From Streptomyces sp. NBC_01471 (GTDB lineage Bacteria; Actinomycetota; Actinomycetes; Streptomycetales; Streptomycetaceae): DNA of 64,000 bases. The position numbers and the translations under genes were made by a program. Positions 7,390-14,868 of the stretch are shown here, one piece after another (within the stretch, counting starts at the first letter, position 1; every line of letters starts with the position of its first letter). The stretch spans positions 2,335,001-2,399,000 of the forward strand of contig NZ_CP109450.1 in the NCBI RefSeq assembly GCF_041438865.1. The letters run 5' to 3'. Under the pieces are notes generated by a model that was given only the letters and a program-made list of their open reading frames with translations, searched no databases and had not been told where the DNA came from.

Positions 7390-7941
7390 ATGACCCAGCA
7401 GACCGACGACCAGCCGAAGGCCCTCAAGCCGGCGCTCGAATCGATGACCCTGCTGGTCGCCGCGGTCATCGTCCACGACCGGGCCACCAACCGCGTCGTA
7501 CTCCTCCAGCGCAGCGAGAACGCCAAGTTGGCCCAGGGCATGTGGGACCTGCCGGTCGGCAAGAACGAACCCGGCGATCCCATCACCGAGACCGCAGTCC
7601 GTGAGCTCTACGAAGAGACCGGCCTGACAGTAAAGCCGGAAGCCTTGAAGGTTGCCCACATCATTCACGGAGCCTGGGGCGTGGAGGCCCCCAATGGCTT
7701 CCTCACGGTCGTCTTTGCCGCGCACGAATGGACCGGCGAACCGGAAACCCGTGAACCCCGCAAGCACGCCCAGGTCCGCTGGGTGAACGCCGATGCCATC
7801 CCCGGGGACTTCGTGGAGACCACCGCCAGCGCCCTGCACCGCTATCTCGGAGGCGGACCGCAGGTCTCCCTGGACGGCTGGAAGCAAGCGAATGCCCCGC
7901 CTGCTACAAGCGGTTGCGGATCTACAGGGCGAGAAGGGTAG
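7390..7941 (+). CDS. NUDIX hydrolase with altered Nudix box and extra C-terminus
   Basis: 183 aa. The Nudix box reads G-KNEPG-D-PITETAV-RELYEETGL: the first conserved Glu is Asp, while the catalytic REL-x-EE-x-G part is intact. The fold resembles small MutT-like hydrolases (LVAAVIVHD...VLLLQR-type strand, then MWDLPVG). The last ~18 residues after QVSLDGW look foreign and overlap the 3' end of a truncated membrane-protein gene on the other strand by 20 bp, so a recombination join may lie at 7,890-7,940. GAAGGG lies upstream of the ATG at 7390. Substrate unknown. Confidence 0.8.
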   Translation: MTQQTDDQPKALKPALESMTLLVAAVIVHDRATNRVVLLQRSENAKLAQGMWDLPVGKNEPGDPITETAVRELYEETGLTVKPEALKVAHIIHGAWGVEAPNGFLTVVFAAHEWTGEPETREPRKHAQVRWVNADAIPGDFVETTASALHRYLGGGPQVSLDGWKQANAPPATSGCGSTGREG

Positions 7942-8320
7942 GTTCGAGAAGGCGGGAGGCCATCTCGATATAGATACCGCGGATGGTGAGGTTCTGTCCG
8001 GACGAACGGAAGACCACCGAGTTCACAGCGACACGGGTGGCCTTCCCCGCGCGTGCCCAGGTCATGCGCTGGGGCCATCTTCCATGCAGGGCGGGATCGG
8101 GTGCGCTGGTGGCGAGGATGATCTTGTGGCCGTGGAGGGTGCCTGGGGTGGCGGGATCGGGGTCGTGGTTGGTCAGGCCAAAGCCCATCAGGAGCAGCAC
8201 GGTGACGGTGATGGCGGCGAGCAGCACGCCGGTGGCGCGGAAGGCGCGCAGGCCGTAGCCGGAGAGTAGCCAGTACGCCCACAGGAGGAGCCGTTCGCTC
8301 TTCGGAGTGTCGCCGTCCAA
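7922..8320 (-). pseudogene. C-terminal fragment of a membrane protein
   Basis: The frame opens only at a TTG (8320), in what looks like mid-protein sequence. It shows ERLLLWAYWLLSGYGLRAFRA, a transmembrane helix (ATGVLLAAITVTVLLLMGFG), then a soluble tail ending at 7922. Streptomyces has longer membrane proteins with this WAYWL-x-SGYGLRA block near the C-terminus, so the N-terminal part seems lost. The 3' end overlaps the NUDIX gene by 20 bp. Confidence 0.5.
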
Positions 8321-8496
8321 GTTCCTTCAGCTGCGCATCAACACCGCCGCAACTCTGACGGCCATCGCGTACGTCGCCTTCGAGGAATGCTGAATCGAAC
8401 TCACCGCGCTACCAATAAAGCCTTCACGAATTCAGCATCGACGCCAGCGGGGGGGAACTATCCTGGGAGATTCATATCTCGGCCTACCGCACAGGC

Positions 8497-9210
8497 TTAT
8501 CGGTAATCAAGCTGCTCCGACTTCGAAGAACGAGTGCGCCGAGCGTGCCACCAACTCCATATTGTGTGGGCCACTAGAGCGAACGCAACAGCGACCGCGC
8601 CGAACCGCACCGATTTCCAGGTATCTATGACAACCAAACCTGGTCCACGCGACTCGTTAGTCAAACGCATAGAGGTCTCATAAAAGGCCACGACGGGAAT
8701 GAGCAGCCGAAAGAAGAGGCCACCAATGCCTGGCACTCGCGCGACGTTTCCCAAGAGCCCAAGAGGCGCACCGAATACAAACGCCAGCAGTCCCCATGCC
8801 GCAATTTTAGAGGCCGATCCATCGCCTGAGGCTTGCAATCCGTCCGAGACGGTGGCAGCAAGAATCGAATCCTTAAATAGGTAGTAAGTGACTACCCCGA
8901 TAGCCAGCCCAAAAGGTGCAAGAATAACTGATTCAATTTTTGACCAACGGGAATAACCCACCAGAAATGCGTAACAGGCCCACGGCCACCCGCCGGAAAA
9001 AATGACATCCACGACTACCCCGGCGGGATTGCCCCATTTTCCACCAAGAGGGCCCAGCAGGCCAAGCAGCAAGCCAACCCCGAGTGGCGCTGCCAGCGAT
9101 ATAGCGCGGACGCCCGGAAAGTTTCCGATTTCTCTTCCCCATTCATTCTTAGACCTAAGCCGAGAGCACTGGGGCCAAACGGTTGCCCGTGTGGCCCCAG
9201 ACTCGTACAC
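8497..9210 (-). CDS. Multi-pass membrane protein next to the lactococcin-972-like gene
   Basis: 237 aa. Four to six hydrophobic segments are visible: AISLAAPLGVGLLLGLLG, a WACYAFLVGY region, VILAPFGLAIGVVTYYLF, WGLLAFVFGAPLGLLG, FRLLIPVVAF and FGAVAVAFALVAHTIW. A GTG at 9210 with GGAGGAG 9 bases ahead is the start. It lies 49 bp after the secreted-protein gene in the same direction, so it could be its immunity or export partner. No family recognised with certainty. Base composition is clearly less GC-rich than the surrounding core, consistent with acquisition. Confidence 0.65.
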   Translation of the reverse strand: MYESGATRATVWPQCSRLRSKNEWGREIGNFPGVRAISLAAPLGVGLLLGLLGPLGGKWGNPAGVVVDVIFSGGWPWACYAFLVGYSRWSKIESVILAPFGLAIGVVTYYLFKDSILAATVSDGLQASGDGSASKIAAWGLLAFVFGAPLGLLGNVARVPGIGGLFFRLLIPVVAFYETSMRLTNESRGPGLVVIDTWKSVRFGAVAVAFALVAHTIWSWWHARRTRSSKSEQLDYR

Positions 9211-9259
9211 CAGTCCACTCCTCCTGCCAGGAATTCACCCGGCAATACGGGGGTCGCAT

Positions 9260-9733
9260 TTAGGCATTATCATAGTAGGCGTAGCAAGTATAGGCCCCGC
9301 CAATGGTTACGCCAGCATAGGATGTGTCGCCCTTCGCCGCCCAGCCACTTCCGTAGTCGACGTTTTGGACCCTCACCGTGGTCTTGTGCTTCACATCCGC
9401 GCTGTAATTCGAATAGCAGTGCTTCTTGCCCACCGGAGTCGTCGGGTCCCACCCGTAGCACCACGTGCCATGCGTGACATTCTTGCAGGTATTTCCTGCC
9501 AACGTCTGAACGGAGCCCGCCGCAGGGATTTCGATCTTTACCACACCCCACTCAGAGGGGTTGCCCAGCTCGGCGGGCGGCTGGGTGCCGTCCCCGCGGT
9601 GGTGGATGGTGACGGTGGCACTCGGGGTGACACCCGCCTGAGCACTGTCTGCGGCGGCCGGCGCAGCAAGGCCGATAGCGGCCAGGGCGGCGCCTGCGAT
9701 GGTGAGAACGATGGATCTACCGGTGAACCTCAT
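9260..9733 (-). CDS. Secreted lactococcin-972-like protein
   Basis: 157 aa. The start at 9733 was chosen because GGAGGGG lies 5 bases ahead. A Sec signal peptide (MRFTGRS, then IVLTIAGAALAAIGLAAPAAA) ends near residue 28. The C-terminal ~80 residues follow the lactococcin 972 layout: GTWCYGWD (family G-T-W-x-Y-G), YSNYSADVKHKTTV (SNYxHxxxxHxxTV-type), GSGWAAKGDTSYAGV, and a terminal AYTCYAYYDNA. Four Cys (two disulfides possible) are not typical of the Lactococcus protein. Lactococcin 972 blocks septum formation in relatives; whether this protein is bactericidal is unknown. The membrane protein downstream may be its partner. Confidence 0.6.
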   Translation of the reverse strand: MRFTGRSIVLTIAGAALAAIGLAAPAAADSAQAGVTPSATVTIHHRGDGTQPPAELGNPSEWGVVKIEIPAAGSVQTLAGNTCKNVTHGTWCYGWDPTTPVGKKHCYSNYSADVKHKTTVRVQNVDYGSGWAAKGDTSYAGVTIGGAYTCYAYYDNA

Positions 9734-10076
9734 GAAATCCCCTCCCATGATTCCCCCTGTTGGGAACGGGAGAAATCTTTCACAGGTCGGCACCAGCCTG
9801 TTAAGAGATTCCGAACCGAGTGGCTGGAAACCGACTTGCCGGGTCTGGTAGTCCCCATCCGGAAATTTCTCCACTTCACGACGCTCTCTTTAGGGTGATT
9901 GCGTCCCATATTTCGTTGAAGATCTCCCCCCCTCAAACTGCGACTGCTGGCTGAAATCTGATCTTCGGAATTTAGAATTCCGCCTTCGGCAGGCTAACGC
10001 TTTTCCAATCCACTGTCACCAGTAGGACGGTGAGGCATGGCCAGACTGGGACGCGGGCAGTCCGCAGCCGCGTACA

Positions 10077-10215
10077 TCACCACGAGCCCCGCGCCGGCAG
10101 CAGACGACTGCGCAGCTCAGCCCGGCCGGTCTCGGCAATCACCTCATCCACCAGACCCGGCGGAAACTCCTGCGTCAGCAACCCCGATCGCAATCCGGTC
10201 TGACAACCGCTCACC
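10077..10215 (-). mobile_element. IS4-family transposase N-terminal remnant
   Basis: GERLSDRIAIGV in one frame joins, by a frameshift near 10,196, to LTQEFPPGLVDEVIAETGR followed by AELRSRLLPARG in another. This is the conserved N-terminal domain of IS4-type transposases, and it breaks down after LPAR. No DDE domain or terminal repeats remain. Confidence 0.6.
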
Positions 10216-10295
10216 CGCAGGCGCCCTGACCTGCCCCACCCTCGCCACACAGAAGACAACGAGGCACAGCCACCTAAAGTCACCGGCATTGGCTC

Positions 10296-10400
10296 TAGTA
10301 CGGCTGAGCTCAGCGGTGCTGGTGGTAGCCAGTCCACGGACAGTCCCTGCATGATGTCGTGGGTGTGCAGCAGGGTTTCGGCGACGCCCACGTCCAGTCC
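10296..10400 (-). pseudogene. Fragment resembling a DinB/maleylpyruvate-isomerase-like protein
   Basis: About 35 codons (GLDVGVAETLLHTHDIMQGL, SVDWLPPAPLSSAVL) match the central metal-binding block of mycothiol-dependent maleylpyruvate-isomerase family proteins (H-x3-D motif). Frames before and after are broken. Confidence 0.4.
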
Positions 10401-10705
10401 TCGGCGGTGTGGCGGCTGAGCTGCTTCTGCCCGCAGGCATGAGCCTGGCGTTCGCGCAGGGTATGAGCGACCCCCTGACTGAGTAAGGCGTCGAACGGTC
10501 TTGGCGGCTCGAGCGGACTTCAGTGGGCGCGTGTCGCGGCTGGCTTTCTGGGGCTTGCCCACCCGGCTGACAGCGAGCCAGTCCGCACACAGTCCGCAGG
10601 ACACCCGATCATGACCGTCGGAAGCCATTGCCAACAATCACCAAAAGACCAGGTCAGCGACCTGCGGCAGTCATCGCTGCAGGTCGCCGACCCGGCCCAT
10701 TACTA
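10401..10705. other. Degenerate right end of the element, no intact gene
   Basis: No frame here has convincing coding character. It contains broken open frames on the minus strand and ends at attR. I see no second recombinase or excisionase gene. Confidence 0.5.
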
Positions 10706-10725
10706 GGAGACCAAGAAGGCTTGAT
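10706..10725. repeat. attR: right 20-bp direct repeat
   Basis: Exact second copy of 1161-1180 (last codons and stop of sodN). What follows it is the original sequence downstream of sodN. Confidence 0.9.
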
Positions 10726-10813
10726 GTCCTGACCGTTCGGCCTCCGGCCGGACCCAGGACAGAGTGGCGACGAGAGAGGCCCGACCGCTTCGAGCGGTCG
10801 GGTCTCTCTGTCG
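10726..10813 (+). other. Displaced native 3'UTR of sodN
   Basis: Directly after attR. It begins with a hairpin (TGTCCTG at 10725-10731 pairing CAGGACA at 10755-10761, with an inner GGCC/GGCC stem), then about 10 unpaired bases, then the terminator at 10773-10809. In S. coelicolor the sodN 3'UTR is processed to the small RNA s-SodF, which pairs with sodF mRNA. Without the sodF sequence from this genome I cannot verify the antisense segment. It is now 9.5 kb from its promoter. Confidence 0.6.
10773..10809 (+). terminator. Original sodN terminator (shared with the convergent phosphatase gene)
   Basis: A 17-bp stem (AGAGAGGCCCGACCGCT / AGCGGTCGGGTCTCTCT, one G-U) with a TCG loop. It is also positioned to end the minus-strand phosphatase gene whose stop is at 10828. 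Confidence 0.85.
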
Positions 10814-10827
10814 TGAAGCCCGGCGCG

Positions 10828-11583
10828 CTACGGCTGGGGCCCGGTGGCGGGAGCCGCTTCCAGCAGGTTCCGCCGCAGCGCCGCGACCACGTCGTCCTCG
10901 ATGTCCAGCCGGTCGGCGATGTAGCCGCGCACGGACCCGTACCGCTCGGTCAGGGCAGCCAGGAACAGGCGCATCACGTCCTCGGGCGCACGGCCGTAGC
11001 CGGGCCAGATCGGCCCCGCGCCCGGGTGTTCGGCCCGCCAGTCGGCGAGGAGGCGTTCGCTGGCCAGCCCGGTGAGGGCGAAGTCCGCGATGATGTCGGC
11101 CTCGGACACCCCCAGGAGCGTCAGCACGAGCGCCGCCAGCAGGCCCGTGCGGTCCTTGCCCGAGGTGCAGTGGAAGACAGCGGGGCGCTCCCCGGCGGCC
11201 GCGATCACTTCGACGGCCCGGCTCAGTTCCCCGACGCCGTCGTGGGCGACCTCCAGATACCGCTCGGCGAGGTACGGGCCGGCCGCGACGTCCGGGCCGA
11301 GACTGGGCTGGTCGTAGGGGCGGTGCTCGACGCTGAGGTGGTGGTAGGTGAACGACGGGTGCACGGGGACGCGGCCCTTGGCGTCGATCTCCCAGGAGTG
11401 GCGCAGGTCGATGACGGTACCGATGTCCAGGGCGAGGAACCGCTCCCAGTCCGCGCCGCCGAGCTTGGCCAGCGAGTCGGCTCGGAACAGCCGCCCCGTG
11501 CGCACCGTGCGGCCGTCATCGGCCGGACGGCCGCCCAGATCACGGAAGTTGTGCAGCCGCTGGAAAGGTATGCGTCCGTTCAT
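10828..11583 (-). CDS. Protein-tyrosine / dual-specificity phosphatase (PtpB-like family)
   Basis: 251 aa. The P-loop HCTSGKDRTG supplies the catalytic Cys and Arg of the C-x5-R motif; the Lys and Asp inside it (GKDRT) mark the bacterial PtpB/LipA-like subgroup that can act on phosphotyrosine and phosphoinositides. N-terminal NFRDLGG and RLFRADSLAKL are typical of the family. Cytoplasmic or secreted without a Sec signal. It stands alone and meets sodN's original terminator tail-to-tail. Substrate unknown. Confidence 0.88.
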   Translation of the reverse strand: MNGRIPFQRLHNFRDLGGRPADDGRTVRTGRLFRADSLAKLGGADWERFLALDIGTVIDLRHSWEIDAKGRVPVHPSFTYHHLSVEHRPYDQPSLGPDVAAGPYLAERYLEVAHDGVGELSRAVEVIAAAGERPAVFHCTSGKDRTGLLAALVLTLLGVSEADIIADFALTGLASERLLADWRAEHPGAGPIWPGYGRAPEDVMRLFLAALTERYGSVRGYIADRLDIEDDVVAALRRNLLEAAPATGPQP

Positions 11584-11704
11584 GACGCGGAAGCCTATGC
11601 CGCGGACCGGGGGCGCGCCCGAAGACCGCGGTACGGATCACTGGTCATGGCCGAGGCACCCGTCCCGCAGGCACGCGGGCGCGGACAGCGGTCGGCCGCC
11701 GCCG

Positions 11705-12622
11705 TCAGCCGTGCAGCTGCCGGTCGGCGGGGCCGACCGTGAACCGGGTGAAGCGGACCCGCAGTCCCGCACGCTGCGGTGAGCAGCAGAACGGTCCGGC
11801 CGACGCGGTCGCCTCCGGGTCCAGCGGCGTCAGCCGGATCATCCGCCACGGCTCGCCGTCGGCGCGCGCCCGTACCGTCACCGCGTCCCCCGAGCGGCTG
11901 GCCCGGACGGTGACCGGCCGGCCCGCCCACTCCGGGACCGGCGCCATGGACCAGTCCGAGACGCCGCGGGTCGCCACCGCGCCCACGTGCGGTGCGCCGT
12001 CCGTCATCTCGACACCCGCCTTGATCCAGTTCTGCTCGTCGGTGCGGACCAGGACGCCCGCCTGGTCGTAGAGCGTGTCGAAGTCGGCCAGGAACGTCAC
12101 TTCGACCGCCGATCCCGCACTCAGCCCGGTCAGCAGCGCGTGCCCGTCGTCGCGGACGAAGCCGTAACCGGTCGTACGCCAGAAGTCGGTCCTGTCGCGG
12201 GTGGTCACCACCAGCTCGGCGCCGTCCGTCCCCGCGTGCGCGGGCGGGTTGAGCCAGGTCCCGTCCGACCAGTCGAGCGCGTATCCGTCCTGCCAGGGAA
12301 CCACTTTGGTGACCGCGTCCACCGGGAGCGGCCCGTAGATGTGCGGGAACGCGTCGGCGCCGGGCGCGGGGACCTCGTAGCGCAGCGGTACGGAGAGCCG
12401 GTCGCTGTCGATGACGAGTACGACCAGCTCGCCGTGGCCGTCCGCGCTCTCCGTCCCGCTCCCGTAGAGGAAGCCGGCGACCGCGACGAGCTGGCCGCGC
12501 GTCGAACAGTGGATGAAGCCCTCCTCATGGAGGGTGCGGCCGCGGGTCGACATCTCGTACGTGCCGGCCGCGCGGGCCGCCTCCCACAGGGAGCGCTCGG
12601 TGATGTGCAGCAGTTCGGTCAT
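11705..12622 (-). CDS. DUF952-DUF1349 fusion protein
   Basis: 305 aa with two parts. Residues 1-~115 (LLHITERSLWEAARAAG, GFIHCSTRGQLVAVA, DAFPHIYGPLPVDAV) match DUF952. Residues ~125-305 (LVVTTRDRTDFWRTTGYGF, DQAGVLVRTDEQNWIKAGVE, WRMIRLTPL, GPFCCSPQ) match DUF1349, a concanavalin-like beta-sandwich of the YesU type. These are normally separate proteins. The linker (DWSDGTWLNPPAHAG) fits the natural start of DUF1349 proteins, so a gene fusion with loss of a stop is plausible. It lies 16 bp after the decarboxylase-family gene and is probably co-transcribed. Function unknown. Confidence 0.8.
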   Translation of the reverse strand: MTELLHITERSLWEAARAAGTYEMSTRGRTLHEEGFIHCSTRGQLVAVAGFLYGSGTESADGHGELVVLVIDSDRLSVPLRYEVPAPGADAFPHIYGPLPVDAVTKVVPWQDGYALDWSDGTWLNPPAHAGTDGAELVVTTRDRTDFWRTTGYGFVRDDGHALLTGLSAGSAVEVTFLADFDTLYDQAGVLVRTDEQNWIKAGVEMTDGAPHVGAVATRGVSDWSMAPVPEWAGRPVTVRASRSGDAVTVRARADGEPWRMIRLTPLDPEATASAGPFCCSPQRAGLRVRFTRFTVGPADRQLHG

Positions 12623-12638
12623 GGGCCCACGCTATGCG

Positions 12639-13223
12639 CTACCCGGGACCGGCCTGCCCCTGACGGGCCCGGCCCTGACCGGCCTGCTCCTGACCCGCCT
12701 GGGCCGCAGCGCCGTCCCCGCGGCGGCCCTGTTCCGGAACGCCGTGCGCGGAGCCGCCGGGCTTCTCCGGCTCGCTGAGCAAGCCGTGTTCGGCGAAGAC
12801 CTTCTTCGCCACGGCGGTGGCGTTGAGCGCCTTGGGCATGCCGCAGTAGACCGCCGAGTGCAGCAGCGCCTCGACGATCTCCTCCGCGCTGAGGCCGAGG
12901 TTGAGCGCGGCGTTGATGTGGACGTCGAGCTGCGGTTCGCAGCCGCCGAGGGCGGTGAGCATGCCCAGGGTGACCAACTGCCGGTCGCGCAGGGCCAGCT
13001 GGGGACGGCTGTAGATGTCGCCGAAGGCCCAGGCGACGATGTGATGCCCCAGCTCGGGCGAGATGTCGGCCAGTGAGTCGATGACCCGTCGGCCGCCCTC
13101 ACCGACGACGCGGTCGAGCATCCCCATTCCCCGCTGTAAACGGTCCTGCCGGGTCTCGGCGACGGTGTCGGACGAGAGTGCCGTGGCGGCCTCCGGGGTG
13201 ACCGGATCGCTCGGGGTGCTCAT
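12639..13223 (-). CDS. Carboxymuconolactone-decarboxylase / AhpD-like family protein
   Basis: 194 aa. The core domain (residues ~45-150) has LADISPELGHHIVAWAFGDIY, LALRDRQLVTLGMLTALGG and the C-terminal HSAVYCGMP motif. It belongs to the gamma-carboxymuconolactone decarboxylase side rather than the CxxC peroxidase side: only one Cys in the active-site region. The last ~25 residues are a low-complexity Gln/Gly/Ala/Arg tail built from a short DNA repeat, likely disordered. First gene of a two-gene unit with the DUF952-DUF1349 fusion. Confidence 0.8.
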   Translation of the reverse strand: MSTPSDPVTPEAATALSSDTVAETRQDRLQRGMGMLDRVVGEGGRRVIDSLADISPELGHHIVAWAFGDIYSRPQLALRDRQLVTLGMLTALGGCEPQLDVHINAALNLGLSAEEIVEALLHSAVYCGMPKALNATAVAKKVFAEHGLLSEPEKPGGSAHGVPEQGRRGDGAAAQAGQEQAGQGRARQGQAGPG

Positions 13224-13421
13224 GGCTGCTCCGTTCCCGGCCGCCCGTCGGGTATCGGGCAGCCGCGCAAAGTGACCGTACGAGGTGGATGTGCCGGGTG
13301 GCGGTACGGGGTGGCCCTACGGGTGGGCTGTACAAGGTGGTTGAACATTCGCCGTTCTCAGAGAGACGGTAAGTGCTGGGCCTCGTACGGGACCCGGCCG
13401 GGTCCGGGCAGACTGTGCGGG

Positions 13422-13577
13422 ATGAGCAGACGGATGCGCGCGTGCGGCGCGGCGGTGGTGGCGGTCGCCGCCGGTCCGCGCCCGGTGCTCGGCACCACGT
13501 TCAACGCGCCGGATCTGTTCTGGTACGCCGTGGGGGCGGCGCTCTGCCGGGCCACGGCCGCCCACAGGACCGGGTAG
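13422..13577 (+). pseudogene. 51-codon remnant of a DUF2809-like membrane protein (internal deletion)
   Basis: The small frame starts like a membrane protein N-terminus (MSRRMRACGAAVVAVAAG) and then jumps directly to VLGTTFNAPDLFWYAVGAALC. That matches what I remember of the C-terminal end of DUF2809 proteins, which are about 130 aa. The middle helices appear to have been removed in frame. A ribosome site is not obvious. It could be an expressed mini-protein, but decay is more likely. Confidence 0.45.
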
Positions 13578-13625
13578 CGGCCGCGCCACCGGGTGGCCGG
13601 TTCCCTCCCGGTGATGCCGTACGGG

Positions 13626-14777
13626 TCAGCCGGCCCGGTGGTGACCGGCGAACATCTCCAGCAGCCCCTTGGGGGCGTCGTCGCTGAAGCAGACAAGGAG
13701 ATTGGCGGCGGATTCGGCGGCGGCCGACTCGGCGCGGGGGAACATGCCCTGCTCGTACGCGGCCAGCGCGGCCTCGGTGTCGCCGTGGTGCGAGGCCAGG
13801 GCCAGTCCCAGGTCGGCCGCGTCGATCATGGCCAGGTTGGCGCCCTCTCCGGCCAGCGGGGACATCACATGGGCGGCGTCGCCCAGCAGCGTCACTCCCG
13901 GCACGCGGTCCCAGCGGTGACCCACCGGCAGGGCGTGCACGAGCCGCGGGACCAAGGGTCCGTCGGCGTCGGCCACCAGCGCGCGCAGACTGTCGTCCCA
14001 GCCGTCGAACTGCTCCAGCACCACTGCCCTGGCGCCCTCGGCGTCGGTGAAGTCGACGGTGGAGGTCCACTCCCGGGGGACGGTGAGGGTGGCGTAGACG
14101 TGCAGGCTGCCGTCGGACTCGCGGTGGGCCAGGAAACCCTTGCGGTCGCCGAGGGCGAAGAGCATGCCCCCTCCGACCACCACGGCGGAGGCCGGGTGGC
14201 GGGTGTCCGCGTCCTGCAGGTCGGCCTCCACGATGCTCACCCCGGTGTACGCGGGCACCTCGGCGGACAGCAGCGGTCGCACCCGGGACCAGGCCCCGTC
14301 GGCCCCGACCAGCAGGTCGGTGGTGAAGGCGGTGCCGTCGGCGAGGGTGACCTCGTGGCGGCCGTCGGCCAGGGCGCGGGCCCCGGTGGCCTTGGCGCCC
14401 CAGCGCACGGTGCCGGTGGGCAACGAGTCGAGCAGCAGGTCACGCAGATGGCCGCGGTCGACCTCGGGACGGGTGTTGCCCGAGCGCTCGTCCTCCTCGT
14501 CCAGGTGGACCACGGCGTGCTTGTCGAGGACGCGCAGGGCCTCGCCGCCGGGCATCACGAGAGCGCGGAAGTCCTCCAGCAGGCCCGCGGCGCGCAGCGC
14601 CACCTGGCCGGAATCCTCGTGGATGTCGAGCATGCCGCCCTGGCCGCGGACCTCGCGGGAGGCTTCCTGATCGTAGACGGCAGCCGACAGGCCGTTCACG
14701 TGCAGGACGCGGGCCAGAGTCAGGCCGCCGAGGCCGCCGCCGACGATCGCGACGGCGTGGTGGGGGGTGGGGGTCAT
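13626..14777 (-). CDS. FAD-dependent monooxygenase (TetX-like aromatic hydroxylase family)
   Basis: 383 aa with the Rossmann GGGLGGL near residue 13, the DG motif (LVGADGAWSRVR) and the FAD-ribityl GD motif (LLGDAAHVMSPLAGEGANLAM). The order and size match class A flavoprotein monooxygenases such as TetX and 6-hydroxynicotinate monooxygenase. It follows the TetR gene in the same direction (91-bp gap), so it is probably the regulated enzyme, perhaps acting on a drug or aromatic compound. Substrate not deducible. Confidence 0.88.
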   Translation of the reverse strand: MTPTPHHAVAIVGGGLGGLTLARVLHVNGLSAAVYDQEASREVRGQGGMLDIHEDSGQVALRAAGLLEDFRALVMPGGEALRVLDKHAVVHLDEEDERSGNTRPEVDRGHLRDLLLDSLPTGTVRWGAKATGARALADGRHEVTLADGTAFTTDLLVGADGAWSRVRPLLSAEVPAYTGVSIVEADLQDADTRHPASAVVVGGGMLFALGDRKGFLAHRESDGSLHVYATLTVPREWTSTVDFTDAEGARAVVLEQFDGWDDSLRALVADADGPLVPRLVHALPVGHRWDRVPGVTLLGDAAHVMSPLAGEGANLAMIDAADLGLALASHHGDTEAALAAYEQGMFPRAESAAAESAANLLVCFSDDAPKGLLEMFAGHHRAG

Positions 14778-14868
14778 GGCGCTTCTCCTTGTGTCGGAAC
14801 GGGGGCGGGAGCGGGCCGAGAAGTAGGGGTGGGCGCACGTGTGCCTGTGGGGTCAGGTGCGTGTGGGC

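Larger units (their letters stand above)
1161..10725. mobile_element. Integrated element inserted at the 3' end of sodN
   Basis: A 9.5-kb segment bounded by perfect 20-bp direct repeats (1161-1180 and 10706-10725) that duplicate the end of sodN. An integrase remnant lies immediately inside the left repeat, the usual place for a site-specific recombinase. Cargo is a NUDIX / XRE-TPR / ATPase / radical-SAM / peptide / phosphotransferase cluster, a second NUDIX gene and a lactococcin-972-like pair. The part from 8.4 to 10.0 kb is visibly less GC-rich. Several pseudogenes and an IS4-type transposase scrap show decay. No replication or conjugation genes are visible, so it may be a reduced integrative element or a mobilisable island that depends on another element. 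Confidence 0.85.

Noticed and set aside
8330-8392. Plus-strand fragment KFLQLRINTAATLTAIAYVA ending in TGA
   Set aside because: Looks like the end of some protein but too short to assign; could be chance.
10037-10354. 105-codon plus-strand frame at the right end of the element
   Set aside because: No ribosome site or domain; the opposite strand holds recognisable transposase and isomerase scraps.
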